64,000 nucleotides of DNA from Hyunsoonleella flava. GTDB lineage: Bacteria > Bacteroidota > Bacteroidia > Flavobacteriales > Flavobacteriaceae. Location of the stretch: positions 62,001 to 126,000 of the forward strand of contig NZ_SIRT01000005.1 of assembly GCF_004310325.1 (NCBI RefSeq). The letters run 5' to 3'. The notes under the pieces are model-generated. The model saw nothing but the letters and a program-made list of their open reading frames with translations. It was not told where the DNA came from and did not search any database. Shown piece after piece: positions 37,245 to 46,188 of the stretch (position 1 is its first letter; every line of letters starts with the position of its first letter). Made by a program: the position numbers and the translations under genes.

Positions 37245-37856
37245 ATGGGACTAATATTTGACGACAACGCAGCATTTGTTTCTAAACTAAAACGTGGAGA
37301 TGAGAAGGCTTTTGCAAACCTTGTAGACAAATACAATAGTAAATTATGCCTTTATGCTAATAGCTTACTTAACGATATCCCGCTCTCTGAAGATATAGTT
37401 CAAAATTTATTTATTAAAATTTGGGAAAAGAGAGATGGTCTCAGAGAAGATTTACCACTTAAAAACTACTTATACAAATCTGTATACAACGCCTGCATTA
37501 ATCAATATAAAAAAAACCAAGCATTAACAGCTCTAGAAAAGAAATATGTTGAAGGCTTAAACCGAATTGTCGAAAAAGAAGATAAAGATACTCTAGACAA
37601 ATTAAAACTAAAAGTTAAACAAGCAATTGAAAACCTACCGCCAAAGTGTAAAGAAGTTTTCATTCTTAGTAAAAAAGATGGACTAACGAATATAGAGATT
37701 TCTGAATACCTTAATATTTCAGTTAGCACAATAGAGAGACATATAACCATCGCTTTTACTAAGATTAGAGATGAAGTAGGGAGTAAAACAGAGTTTATAT
37801 TATCCTTATTATTTGTTAAAAAAAAGTTTATTGAACCCCTGAAAGCTTTTGATTAG
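37245..37856 (+). CDS. ECF sigma factor (FecI-like)
   Basis: 203 residues with region 2 at about 15-80 (AFANLVDKYNSKLCLYANSL, then SEDIVQNLFIKIWEKR) and region 4 at about 120-170 (LPPKCKEVFILSKKDGLTNI). It presumably activates the SusCD operon when released by the FecR protein on the opposite strand. Confidence 0.92.
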   Translation: MGLIFDDNAAFVSKLKRGDEKAFANLVDKYNSKLCLYANSLLNDIPLSEDIVQNLFIKIWEKRDGLREDLPLKNYLYKSVYNACINQYKKNQALTALEKKYVEGLNRIVEKEDKDTLDKLKLKVKQAIENLPPKCKEVFILSKKDGLTNIEISEYLNISVSTIERHITIAFTKIRDEVGSKTEFILSLLFVKKKFIEPLKAFD

Positions 37857-38030
37857 TTTTTAAGTCAAATTTCTTTTGGTTACTCGAGTTTTTTTAATTC
37901 AATATTATTATCAAATAAATATCAAACGTAAAAAAGAGAATTTGAGGACTTTATAAAAATGATTTTTTGGAAATCGTAGTATACATGTATAGCCTGAAAT
38001 TATTAAACCCGTGTCTAAATCTTGGAGCAT

Positions 38031-38058
38031 AAAAAAGCCTTAGCTGATGCTAAGGCTT
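38031..38058 (-). terminator. Rho-independent terminator after tRNA-Met
   Basis: A 10-bp perfect stem AAGCCTTAGC-TGAT-GCTAAGGCTT with a T-run on the minus strand, 8 nt past the tRNA CCA end. Confidence 0.88.
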
Positions 38059-38066
38059 AATTGAAG

Positions 38067-38143
38067 TGGTGGTCCCACCTGGGCTCGAACCAGGGACTTT
38101 CTGATTATGAGTCAGATACTCTAACCAACTGAGTTATAGGACC
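38067..38143 (-). tRNA. tRNA-Met (anticodon CAT)
   Basis: 77 nt on the minus strand including an encoded CCA. The acceptor GGTCCTA pairs with TGGGACC, the D stem ACTC/GAGT, the anticodon stem TCTGA/TCAGA around CTCATAA, and the T stem CCTGG/CCAGG with TTCGAGC. G1-C72 pairing excludes initiator tRNA. A lysidine-type Ile2 tRNA also reads CAT and cannot be excluded by eye. Its 3' half is duplicated in degenerate form at 30442-30482. Confidence 0.93.
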
Positions 38144-38272
38144 CCTTGCAATAACATTGCAATGCTCTTTAAATAAGAGTGTGCAATATTACTATATATT
38201 TTAAAATCCTACAAGATATTTTAGTTTAAAAGAACACTCTAAGGTGCTATGCGCCTTAGTTTCTTTAAATTG

Positions 38273-38692
38273 TTACTCTCGCAAAGGCGGAAGCCCAATC
38301 TCTTGACACAATTCTATTAACACACCATTGGAAGATTTTGGATGTAGAAACGCTACCAGCTTATTGTCGGCACCTTTTTTTGGGGTTTCGTTTAATACCT
38401 TAAATCCCTCATCTTGTAACCGTATTATTTCTGCTTCAATATCATCCACATCAAACGCTATATGATGAATACCTTCACCTTTCTTCTCAATAAATTTAGC
38501 AATAGGGCTATCTTCTTTTGTTGCTTCTAATAGTTCAATTTTGTTCTCACCCACTTTAAAAAAGGAGGTGCTCACGCCTTCACTTTTCACTTCTTCAACC
38601 TTATAATTTGGGATACCAAACAGCTTTTCAAATAGTGTATTGGAGTCCTTTAAACTCTTTACCGCTATTCCTATATGTTCTATTTTATTCAT
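38273..38692 (-). CDS. mce: Methylmalonyl-CoA epimerase
   Basis: 139-residue vicinal-oxygen-chelate enzyme interconverting (R)- and (S)-methylmalonyl-CoA in propionate/succinyl-CoA metabolism. Metal ligands are in IEHIGIAVKSL (His at residue 6), GEGIHHIAFDVDD and the Glu in NGVLIELCQE. Size and start fit. Confidence 0.92.
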   Translation of the reverse strand: MNKIEHIGIAVKSLKDSNTLFEKLFGIPNYKVEEVKSEGVSTSFFKVGENKIELLEATKEDSPIAKFIEKKGEGIHHIAFDVDDIEAEIIRLQDEGFKVLNETPKKGADNKLVAFLHPKSSNGVLIELCQEIGLPPLRE

Positions 38693-38729
38693 TAGGTATT
38701 ACTTTTACAGAAAGATACAAAATATCCCT

Positions 38730-38737
38730 TATTTTTG
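38730..38737 (+). promoter_or_regulatory. Promoter -7 element (TATTTTTG) for rbfA
   Basis: Matches TANNTTTG 33 nt before the rbfA ATG; no -33 element recognised. Confidence 0.4.
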
Positions 38738-38770
38738 CATCGTGACAAAATTAATGTTACATTAATTTTT

Positions 38771-39166
38771 ATGGAAGAAAGTCAAAGACAAAAAAAAATA
38801 GGAGGTGTTTTACAACGTGATTTAGCAGATGTATTACAAAGCGCAGCTACCCAAGGCGGGATGCAGGGTGTTATTATATCGGTTTCAAAAGTAAAGGTTA
38901 CTGTAGATTTATCGGTGGCAAAAGTATATTTAAGTATTTTCCCAAATGATAAAGGCAAAACACTTATCGAGGGCATAAGAAGCAACACCCCTTTAATTCG
39001 GCATGAATTGGCACAACGTACCAAAAACCAGTTGCGCCGTATGCCTCATTTAGAATTTTTTATTGACGATTCTTTGGAGTATATCGATAAAATAGAACAG
39101 TCTCTCAAAGGGAAAGATAACCCGCTTGAAAACCCGGACTTATTGGATAAAAGAAAAAAATCGTAG
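38771..39166 (+). CDS. rbfA: 30S ribosome-binding factor A
   Basis: 131-residue KH-fold factor for 16S rRNA 5'-end maturation and cold adaptation. I chose the ATG at 38771 (MEESQRQKKIGGVLQRDLAD); the 12 upstream residues lie in the promoter. The conserved end RRMPHLEFFIDDSLEY is present. The stop abuts the TTG start of the next gene. Confidence 0.93.
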   Translation: MEESQRQKKIGGVLQRDLADVLQSAATQGGMQGVIISVSKVKVTVDLSVAKVYLSIFPNDKGKTLIEGIRSNTPLIRHELAQRTKNQLRRMPHLEFFIDDSLEYIDKIEQSLKGKDNPLENPDLLDKRKKS

Positions 39167-40372
39167 TTGAGTTTTTCCTTATACATTGCTAAACGTTATT
39201 TACGCTCTAAAAGCAGCAACAATGCCATTAATTTTATTACCATAATTGCGCTTCTGGGCGTGGTTATTGGTGCGGCTTCATTATTTATTGTCCTATCTGG
39301 ATTTGCTGGATTAAAAGATTTTACATTACAGTTTTCCACATTTGTAGACCCTGACTTAAAGGTTGAAACTGTCATTGGCAAATCTTTTGTTTTATCAGAA
39401 GAACAACGTCAACAATTAAACAATATTGAAGACATTGCACTGTATTCCGAAATTATAGAAGAACACGTTATCGTATATTCAGAAGGGAAAAACTACTTGG
39501 CACGCATTAAGGGTGTAGATGAAAATTTTAATAAAGTAAGTAGTATCGATTCTGTAGTTCGCTACGGTAATTGGCTCGAGCAAAAAACCAATCAAGTGGT
39601 GGCTGGTTGGGGTGTGTCTCAAAATCTGTCTTTTGGTGTTTTAGATTACACAAAAGGCATCAACATATATGTACCAAAACCTGGAAAAGGACAAGTAACT
39701 TCTACCAAAAACGCCTTTAATACCGTAAGAGCCGTTAATGTTGGTATTTTTGATATTAACGAAAAGCTAAATGACACCTATGTGTACGCCTCTATAAGTT
39801 TAGCCAGAAGACTTCTAAACTACAAACCCAACCAAATTTCAGCTATAGAGTTTAAACTTAAAGAAGGTGCTGAAGAAGCAGCCGTAAAGTCCCAATTACA
39901 AAACATCCTGGGCGATACAGTAGCCATAAAAAACCGCGTACAGCTTAACGATGCCCTCTACAAAATGCTCAATAGCGAAAACCTGCTCATTTATCTGCTG
40001 CTTACCCTTGTTTCGGCACTTCTCATATTCAACGTTATTGGCTCTATTATCATGATGATTTTAGAAAAAAAACAATCGCTAAATACCCTTTACAATTTAG
40101 GCGTTACTATAAAAAACATGAGGAAAATCTTTTTCATTCAAGGATCTGCCATTACACTTATTGGGTGTGTTGTTGGCCTGTTTTTAGGCCTGCTCATCGT
40201 GCTTCTACAACAAACCTTCGGACTTGTTCCCATCACACCAACACTGGCTTATCCAGTAAGTATTAAGCTCGAAAACTTCATCATTGTTTTCCTAACCATT
40301 TCGGTTTTAGGTATTGCATCCTCCAAGATAAGTGCCACTAGAGTTACAGAGAAATTAGTAACAGGATATTAA
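39167..40372 (+). CDS. FtsX/LolE-type ABC transporter permease
   Basis: 401 residues of the MacB/LolE permease architecture. One N-terminal membrane helix (about 22-46, FITIIALLGVVIGAASLF) precedes a large periplasmic domain and three C-terminal helices (about 272-395). The start is TTG, immediately after the rbfA stop, with N-terminus SFSLYIAKRYLRSKSSNNA typical of the family. Coupling to rbfA is common in flavobacteria. It likely extracts lipoproteins or exports molecules with a separately encoded ATPase. Confidence 0.88.
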   Translation: MSFSLYIAKRYLRSKSSNNAINFITIIALLGVVIGAASLFIVLSGFAGLKDFTLQFSTFVDPDLKVETVIGKSFVLSEEQRQQLNNIEDIALYSEIIEEHVIVYSEGKNYLARIKGVDENFNKVSSIDSVVRYGNWLEQKTNQVVAGWGVSQNLSFGVLDYTKGINIYVPKPGKGQVTSTKNAFNTVRAVNVGIFDINEKLNDTYVYASISLARRLLNYKPNQISAIEFKLKEGAEEAAVKSQLQNILGDTVAIKNRVQLNDALYKMLNSENLLIYLLLTLVSALLIFNVIGSIIMMILEKKQSLNTLYNLGVTIKNMRKIFFIQGSAITLIGCVVGLFLGLLIVLLQQTFGLVPITPTLAYPVSIKLENFIIVFLTISVLGIASSKISATRVTEKLVTGY

Positions 40373-40382
40373 TTATTCGCAT

Positions 40383-41146
40383 ATGAATTGCAAAAACTGT
40401 GGAAAACAAATAGGCGGAAACTTTTGTAGCCATTGTGGGCAAAAATCCAACATAAAAAAATAAGCCTATCGTCTTTTTTGGAAGAACTATCAGAAAGTGT
40501 TTTTCAAGTAGACAAAGGTTTTTTCTACACGATTAAAATGCTATTTCTAAATCCTGGAAACAGCATAAAAGCATTTTTAAACGGGAAAAGAAAACCACAC
40601 TTCAAACCCATTGCTTATGCGTTAACGCTATCTACTGTTTATTATATGTTATCGATATTGTTAGACGGTAAAACTTGGATGAATAATTTTATTGAAGGTT
40701 TTACCAATGGGGCACAATCATCAAGTGTAGATAATGAAGCAATCTATCTCTTCACTTGGCTTTCAAACAACTTTGCATACGCTACATTAATTTCTATTCC
40801 CTTTTTTTCTTTAGCATCATATCTTTTGTTCATTAAGTACAAATATAACTACTTAGAACATATTGTAATAAATGCTTATATCATTGGTCAGCAAGCCATA
40901 TTGTATAGCCTATTTATAGTTATAACTCTTTTTATTAATAATCCATTTTTAGAGTCGCTACCATTCTTTATCTCTGTAGGTTATAATTTTTGGGTGTATT
41001 GGCAAATATTTAATCAGGGCAACCGCTTATTAAATGTTTTACGCACTACCATGGTATATTGCGTTAATTTTATTTTGTTCATGATAATATCATTTATTAT
41101 CGCTTTTGCAGTAATTGTTTTTATTAAAACAACAAAAACAGGATAG
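40383..41146 (+). pseudogene. DUF3667 membrane protein, frameshifted at an A7 tract
   Basis: A first frame from ATG 40383 encodes a zinc-ribbon start (MNCKNCGKQIGGNF, then CSHCGQKSNIKK) and ends at a TAA at 40461. The next frame continues directly as KKISLSSFLEELSESVFQVD, then about five membrane helices to 41146, which is the rest of a DUF3667 protein. One extra A in the seven-A run (40454-40460) would join them. The tract is also a classic A-AAA-AAA slippery site, so -1 ribosomal or transcriptional slippage could make the full 254-residue protein. A sequencing error is the third possibility. The function of DUF3667 is unknown. Confidence 0.8.
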
Positions 41147-41273
41147 TGAAAACCTCAACAAACACAAGCAAAAGTAGTGCAAATTATTAGCTTTTGGCGA
41201 AACGAACATCGAGCCAAAACTAGTAACAGATTAGGCGACAGTTTACCTGCCATTTGCCGAAATAATTAAAATT

Positions 41274-42398
41274 CTACCAGCCCAACTTTTTTGCCAAAGC
41301 CTTGGCAACAGCATCCTTATGCACCGTAATACTAATAGCCTTTAAACGCATATAGCTTTCACTGAAATACACATAGCCCCCATTGGCATTTCTAGAGGCA
41401 TCTGTACCCCAACTGTTTTTTACCTTGTAATATTTAGTGCCATTTTGGTCTTTTAAAATGCCCGTAATATGCATTAAATGGTCATCGGTTGTGGTATAGT
41501 TTTCAAACTCATCCTGTCTGTATTGTTGGGTAATTTGCTTTTCAGGATAAATAGCTTCTAAAGCCTTTTTGTAGTTTTCATCAGACTCTGGAATTACGGC
41601 AACACCGTTTTTGGATGAAAATGTACGCTCACTCACATCGCAATCTAGCTCTACTGTAAATCCGTTTTCCAAGGCATTGTCTATAGTTGATATCATCTCG
41701 TCCAAAGGCACGTTATAAAAACTCCCGTAGCTCCAATTATCAGGAATGTTTAAAATGAACTTCTCGTAAAATGGCGAATGTGCAAATGAGGTGATGTTTA
41801 CATAATCCGAGGGGTTGATTTTCGTTAATTCCAAAAACGATTGCGGCGTATAGGTTTTCCCTTCATATTCAAAAGATTTAGGGTTTTCCCCCATGTAAAC
41901 CGTTAGTACAGCCTCTACTGCATCTTTCCATTTCTTGCTTAGTTTTTTACCTGGGTTGTCTACATAAGTTTCCACCATACTTCTTAAAACAGCCACCAAT
42001 TCAGCATGATTATGATAGGTTTCGCCTTGTAATAAACCACTAAAAGCTGTATTAGGTACCAAGCCATATTCCGCCACAGAATTCATGACATCATGCGCTA
42101 AACCGCCCTCACTAAATTGTGCTTTGCCTTGGCGCATTACAAAATTATCTGCCTTTTTAGGATAGGTATTGCGTACCGTATACATTTCGGATAAATCAAT
42201 TTGTTTTCCTGTAAGCCTAATAATTTCAGATTCTAAAAAGGATGTGCTGGAAAAGCTCCAACAGGTGCCTGTGCGTCCTTGACTAATAACTGGTGTCGCT
42301 TCCAGATCGATTACTTCAGTAAATTGATACGGTTCTTGGGCACTGACAATGGTTAACGAGCATAAAAGCCCAAGAGTAATAAGCACATTTTTAAACAT
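41274..42398 (-). CDS. Papain-like (C1B) aminopeptidase/bleomycin hydrolase family, exported
   Basis: 374 residues with a signal peptide (MFKNVLITLGLLCSLTIVSA, then QEP). Catalytic residues are Gln40 and Cys46 in SQGRTGTCWSFSS, His in DDHLMHITGIL and Asn in KVKNSWGTDA. C1B peptidases are usually cytoplasmic hexamers; the signal peptide makes this one periplasmic. Confidence 0.88.
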   Translation of the reverse strand: MFKNVLITLGLLCSLTIVSAQEPYQFTEVIDLEATPVISQGRTGTCWSFSSTSFLESEIIRLTGKQIDLSEMYTVRNTYPKKADNFVMRQGKAQFSEGGLAHDVMNSVAEYGLVPNTAFSGLLQGETYHNHAELVAVLRSMVETYVDNPGKKLSKKWKDAVEAVLTVYMGENPKSFEYEGKTYTPQSFLELTKINPSDYVNITSFAHSPFYEKFILNIPDNWSYGSFYNVPLDEMISTIDNALENGFTVELDCDVSERTFSSKNGVAVIPESDENYKKALEAIYPEKQITQQYRQDEFENYTTTDDHLMHITGILKDQNGTKYYKVKNSWGTDASRNANGGYVYFSESYMRLKAISITVHKDAVAKALAKKLGW

Positions 42399-42500
42399 AA
42401 CGGATATCTTAAAATTATCGCTAGCTAAGTTATAAAAAAGAAGAGAGTTAAAATAACTACAGATATCTAAGTCTCTCGGTGTTAGAAGTGAGTATATAGT

Positions 42501-42781
42501 TTATTTTTTCCTATCAATATGTCCTAAATTTTTATCGGGGGCAATCACATCTCTTACTAGCTTTTTTAGTGTGGTAATCTCTGGGAAACCATTCATATTC
42601 TTACGCCACCATACTTTTTTCTGCATTGGCATACACTTCAAAAATACCACCAGTTCCTGGTACTAAAATGAGTTCGTCAATCTCCTCGTTAAAAGTCGTG
42701 AGTAATTCTTGTGACATCCACGTAGCGCGAAGTAACCATCGGCATTGGGTGCAGTAGATAATTTTTGATGTGATTTTTCAT
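42501..42781 (-). pseudogene. SelW/Rdx-family thioredoxin-like gene with two homopolymer frameshifts
   Basis: Minus-strand reading from ATG 42781 gives the Rdx family if one A is dropped from the A5 run (42774-42778). The continuation is KIIYCTQCRWLLRATWMSQ, with a CxxC where selenoprotein W has CxxU, then LVPGTGGIFEVYANAEK. A second one-base excess in the A6 run (42615-42620) cuts it at 42601. Without it the frame runs on as VWWRKNMNGFPEITTLKKLV to a TAA at 42501. Both faults are +1 in A runs, so decay or sequencing error is possible. It would be a small cytoplasmic redox protein of about 92 residues. The rest of the 42399-42798 gap holds nothing else evident. Confidence 0.75.
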
Positions 42782-42798
42782 AAACAAACTATGAAAAT

Positions 42799-43794
42799 TT
42801 ACGCTGTAAACTCATACCCCGCAAATTCCTCCAGAACCTCGTCAAAGGTTGCGAATACATCTTCGGAATGGTCGCTAGTTACCATTTTCATACGGTATTC
42901 TTTAAAATGTGGAATCCCTTTAAAGTAGTTGGTGTAGTGACGACGGGTTTCAAAAACACCTAAAACCTCTCCTTTCCAATCTATGGACATTTGTAAATGA
43001 CGACGAGCCGCTTCCACACGTTCTTCTAGAGAAATTGGCGCTAAATGTTCGCCTGTTTTAAAAAAGTGCTTGACTTGCTTAAAAAACCAAGGATTACCAA
43101 TACTAGCGCGACCAATCATAGCGCCATCCAGTCCATAACTGTCTCGCATTTCTGCTGCTTTTTCTGGTGTATCCACATCGCCATTTCCAAACACAGGAAT
43201 ATGCATTCTTGGGTTATTTTTTACGGCGGCAATCGGTTTCCAATCGGCATCACCTTTATACATCTGCGCTCGTGTGCGCCCGTGGATTGCAATAGATTTT
43301 ATTCCAACATCTTGTAAGCGTTCGGCGACCTCAACTATTTTTATAGAATCATGGTCCCAACCTAAACGTGTTTTTACAGTTACTGGTATATTGGTGCGCT
43401 TAACCATTTCAGCAGTGAGTTTTTCCATCAGGCACACATCTTTTAAAATACCTGCGCCTGCACCTTTGCTCACTACTTTTTTTACTGGGCACCCAAAATT
43501 AATATCGATAATATCTGGTTTGGAACGCTCAACAATATCAATGGTTTGCAGCATACTATCCAGATTAGCCCCAAAAATTTGAATGCCAACAGGACGCTCT
43601 TTTTCGTAAATATCCAACTTCATCACGCTTTTGGCTGCGTTTCTAATCAAGCCTTCACTAGACACAAACTCGGTGTACACCACATCGGCACCTTGCTCTT
43701 TGCACAAGGCACGAAATGGCGGATCGCTTACATCTTCCATTGGTGCTAAAAGCAATGGGAATTCACCAAGTTCTATGTTGTCTATTTTTACCAA
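42799..43794 (-). CDS. dusB: tRNA-dihydrouridine synthase (DusB type)
   Basis: 331-residue FMN enzyme reducing uridines in tRNA D-loops. N-terminal LLLAPMEDVSDPPFRAL, catalytic Cys in DINFGCPVKKV, and FMN-phosphate site PVFGNGDVDTPE with MIGRASIGNPWFF. Length fits DusB. It is divergent from the Lgt-like operon. Confidence 0.92.
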   Translation of the reverse strand: MVKIDNIELGEFPLLLAPMEDVSDPPFRALCKEQGADVVYTEFVSSEGLIRNAAKSVMKLDIYEKERPVGIQIFGANLDSMLQTIDIVERSKPDIIDINFGCPVKKVVSKGAGAGILKDVCLMEKLTAEMVKRTNIPVTVKTRLGWDHDSIKIVEVAERLQDVGIKSIAIHGRTRAQMYKGDADWKPIAAVKNNPRMHIPVFGNGDVDTPEKAAEMRDSYGLDGAMIGRASIGNPWFFKQVKHFFKTGEHLAPISLEERVEAARRHLQMSIDWKGEVLGVFETRRHYTNYFKGIPHFKEYRMKMVTSDHSEDVFATFDEVLEEFAGYEFTA

Positions 43795-43852
43795 GAGTTC
43801 AATTTTTCAGCAAAACTACTGCTTTTCTCTATATTTATAAAAAATTCAACTG

Positions 43853-44596
43853 TTGCAAATCCCTTTTGAACCACAATTATTCGGTTATAACATAAACATT
43901 CACTTGGTTTTAGAGTATTTGGCGTTCTTTTTGGCGTTTAGATATTATGTTATTCTACGGCGAAAATCGAAAGACCATATTTCGTCAAACAATCGTTTAT
44001 CCATCATTCTGGGGGCAGCTTTAGGCGCTTTAATTGGTTCTCGCGTAGTTGGTATTTTGGAAAACCCTGTGTTTGAGTGGTCGCAACAAAACATCGTTCA
44101 ACTGCTAAACGCCAAAACCATTATGGGTGGTTTGTTTGGTGGACTTTTAGGTGTTGAGCTTGCTAAAAAATATATTGGCGAAACCCAATCATCAGGAGAT
44201 TTGTTTGTGTTTCCTATTATTTTGGGCATTTTTATTGGCCGTATTGGATGCTTTTTATCTGGCATTAATGAATTTACCTATGGTAAGGAAACCGCTTTTT
44301 TTACAGGAATGGATTTGGGCGATGGTGTATTACGGCACCCAACATCTTTATATGAATTGGTGTTTTTAGTTTTACTCTTCTTTGGTTTGAAACGACTACA
44401 AAACAGCCCCAGCTTAATAAATGGCGACCTCTTTAAATGGTTTATGATTTTGTACTTTGGGTTTCGCTTTTGTATTGAATTTTTAAAACCAAATGTATTT
44501 TATGCATTTGGGTTGAGTACAATCCAAATTTTATGTATAATTTGTGTGTTCTATTACAATAAATTCATCTTTCAAAAACTAAAACATGCCCGTTAG
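43853..44596 (+). CDS. Lgt-like diacylglyceryl transferase paralogue lacking the usual His
   Basis: A 247-residue protein with about seven membrane helices and the Lgt layout. It has FLAFRYYVILRR, the membrane motif TIMGGLFGGLLGVELA, GRIGCFLSGINEFTYG, RHPTSLYELVF and FGFRFCIEFLKP. In true Lgt the third region reads roughly FHGGLLG with an essential His, and the fourth GRxGNFING. Here the His is Phe and both Asn are replaced (Cys, Ser), so it is probably not the cell's main prolipoprotein Lgt. The start is TTG at 43853 (QIPFEPQLFGYNINIH); no upstream ATG is in frame. It overlaps the radical SAM gene by 11 bp. Confidence 0.8.
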   Translation: MQIPFEPQLFGYNINIHLVLEYLAFFLAFRYYVILRRKSKDHISSNNRLSIILGAALGALIGSRVVGILENPVFEWSQQNIVQLLNAKTIMGGLFGGLLGVELAKKYIGETQSSGDLFVFPIILGIFIGRIGCFLSGINEFTYGKETAFFTGMDLGDGVLRHPTSLYELVFLVLLFFGLKRLQNSPSLINGDLFKWFMILYFGFRFCIEFLKPNVFYAFGLSTIQILCIICVFYYNKFIFQKLKHAR

Positions 44597-45980
44597 AAAA
44601 TACACCTATTACGATTTTACTCTAAGCCTCTGCCCTGAGTGTTTAAAACGTGTAGACGCAAAAATTGTGTTTGAAAATGGTAATGTGTATATGCTGAAAC
44701 GCTGCAATGAGCATGGAAATTCTAAAGTTTTGATTGCGGACGATATTGAGTACTACAAAAACATTAGAAACTACAATAAACCGAGCGAAACACCATATAA
44801 ATTTAACACACAAACGCACTATGGTTGCCCCTATGATTGTGGCTTGTGCCCCGACCATGAGCAGCACTCGTGCTTGACGGTTGTAGAGGTTACAGACCGC
44901 TGTAATTTAACGTGCCCGACGTGTTATGCGGGATCGTCGCCAACTTATGGGAGGCATCGCACTTTGGATGAAGTGAAAGCGATGTTGGATACTATTGTAC
45001 GGAACGAAAAGGAACCTGATGTGGTGCAAATTTCGGGCGGTGAACCCACGATTCATCCACAGTTTTGGGAGATTATGGATTATGCGAAATCCTTACCGAT
45101 TAGGCATTTGATGTTGAATACCAACGGGATAAAAATTGCTAGGGATTTTGCTTTTGCGCAACGCTTAAAAAGTTATGCTCCCGATTTTGAAATCTACTTA
45201 CAGTTTGATTCGTTTGAGAATAGTGTGTTGCAAGAATTGCGTGGAGCGGATTTGTGGGATATTCGAGTACAGGCGTTGGATAATTTGAATGCCTTGAACT
45301 TATCGACCACCTTGGTAGTCACGCTTCAAAAAGGATTGAATGACCATGAGATTGGAAAAATTATTGACTATGCTTTGCAACAAAAGTGTGTGCGTGGAGT
45401 GACGTTTCAGCCCACACAAATTGCTGGCCGTTTAGATAATTTTAATCCTGAAACGGATAGGATGACCTTAACGGAAGTACGACGCAAGATTATGGAACAA
45501 ACGGATATTTTTACGGGTGACGATTTATTGCCCGTACCTTGTAATCCTGATGCTTTGGTGATGGGTTATGCCTTAAAATTGGATGGCGAGGTGTTTCCGT
45601 TAACGCGCTATATTAACCCAAATGATTTGCTAGACAACAGTAAAAACACCATTATTTATGAGCAGGATGAACAGCTGCATGGTAAAATGATTGAGCTGTT
45701 TAGCACCGGAAATTCAGTGGAAGTTGCTGAGGAAAATCTAAAAAGTATTATGTGCTGCTTACCAAATATTGATGCGCCAAATCTGGGTTACGATAATTTA
45801 TTTCGTATTATTATCATGCAATTTATTGATGCTTATAACTTTGATGTGCGTGCCATAAAAAAATCCTGCGTGCATATTGTGGATAAGGATAACAAAATTA
45901 TTCCGTTTGAAACCATGAATTTATTGTATCGGGATGATAAGCGGGCGCGATTGGAGGAATTGAAAAATGGGGTTTTATGA
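44586..45980 (+). CDS. Radical SAM enzyme with extra Cys clusters (MJ0619/Tes-like)
   Basis: 464 residues. The SAM-cluster motif is RCNLTCPTCYAG (Cys106, 110, 113), with ISGGEPTIHP after it. Before it lie CPEC (16-19), Cys40 and GCPYDCGLCPD (Cys81, 85, 88), a second CX3CX2C, then Cys96; later Cys include LPVPCNPD and IMCCLPN. This N-terminal arrangement is that of the MJ0619 family, whose archaeal members (tetraether synthase) and bacterial relatives join lipid alkyl chains. A lipid or lipoprotein substrate is inferred from that and from the overlapping Lgt-like gene. It overlaps the next gene by 4 bp. Confidence 0.85.
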   Translation: MPVRKYTYYDFTLSLCPECLKRVDAKIVFENGNVYMLKRCNEHGNSKVLIADDIEYYKNIRNYNKPSETPYKFNTQTHYGCPYDCGLCPDHEQHSCLTVVEVTDRCNLTCPTCYAGSSPTYGRHRTLDEVKAMLDTIVRNEKEPDVVQISGGEPTIHPQFWEIMDYAKSLPIRHLMLNTNGIKIARDFAFAQRLKSYAPDFEIYLQFDSFENSVLQELRGADLWDIRVQALDNLNALNLSTTLVVTLQKGLNDHEIGKIIDYALQQKCVRGVTFQPTQIAGRLDNFNPETDRMTLTEVRRKIMEQTDIFTGDDLLPVPCNPDALVMGYALKLDGEVFPLTRYINPNDLLDNSKNTIIYEQDEQLHGKMIELFSTGNSVEVAEENLKSIMCCLPNIDAPNLGYDNLFRIIIMQFIDAYNFDVRAIKKSCVHIVDKDNKIIPFETMNLLYRDDKRARLEELKNGVL

Positions 45981-46186
45981 AAAGCTTAAATGATGATACT
46001 TTCCCACTAATATTGATGGGGTTATTCATTTTACTTATTGCATTAACTCCAGCAATTATCATTTCTCTAATAGGTTCTCGCATTAAAATGAGAAGGCCTA
46101 AAACAGCAAAAATCCTTCAAATCATCGCTATTGTTTACACAATAATTGGTTTTGGAACCTGTGGCGTAATTTTAACAAAAATGTAA
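45977..46186 (+). CDS. Small two-helix membrane protein (paralogue 1)
   Basis: 69 residues: helix at about 10-31 (LILMGLFILLIALTPAIIISL), a basic loop (GSRIKMRRPKTAKIL) and a second helix at about 46-67 ending FGTCGVILTKM. It overlaps the radical SAM stop by 4 bp and resembles the next gene, so the two arose by duplication. Function unknown; possibly subunits or regulators of the lipid-modifying operon. Confidence 0.7.
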   Translation: MKSLNDDTFPLILMGLFILLIALTPAIIISLIGSRIKMRRPKTAKILQIIAIVYTIIGFGTCGVILTKM

Positions 46187-46188
46187 TT

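Noticed and set aside
40433-41146. DUF3667 body as an independent gene starting at TTG
   Set aside because: The zinc-ribbon start in the other frame joins exactly at the A7 run, so this is one interrupted gene, not a separate one.
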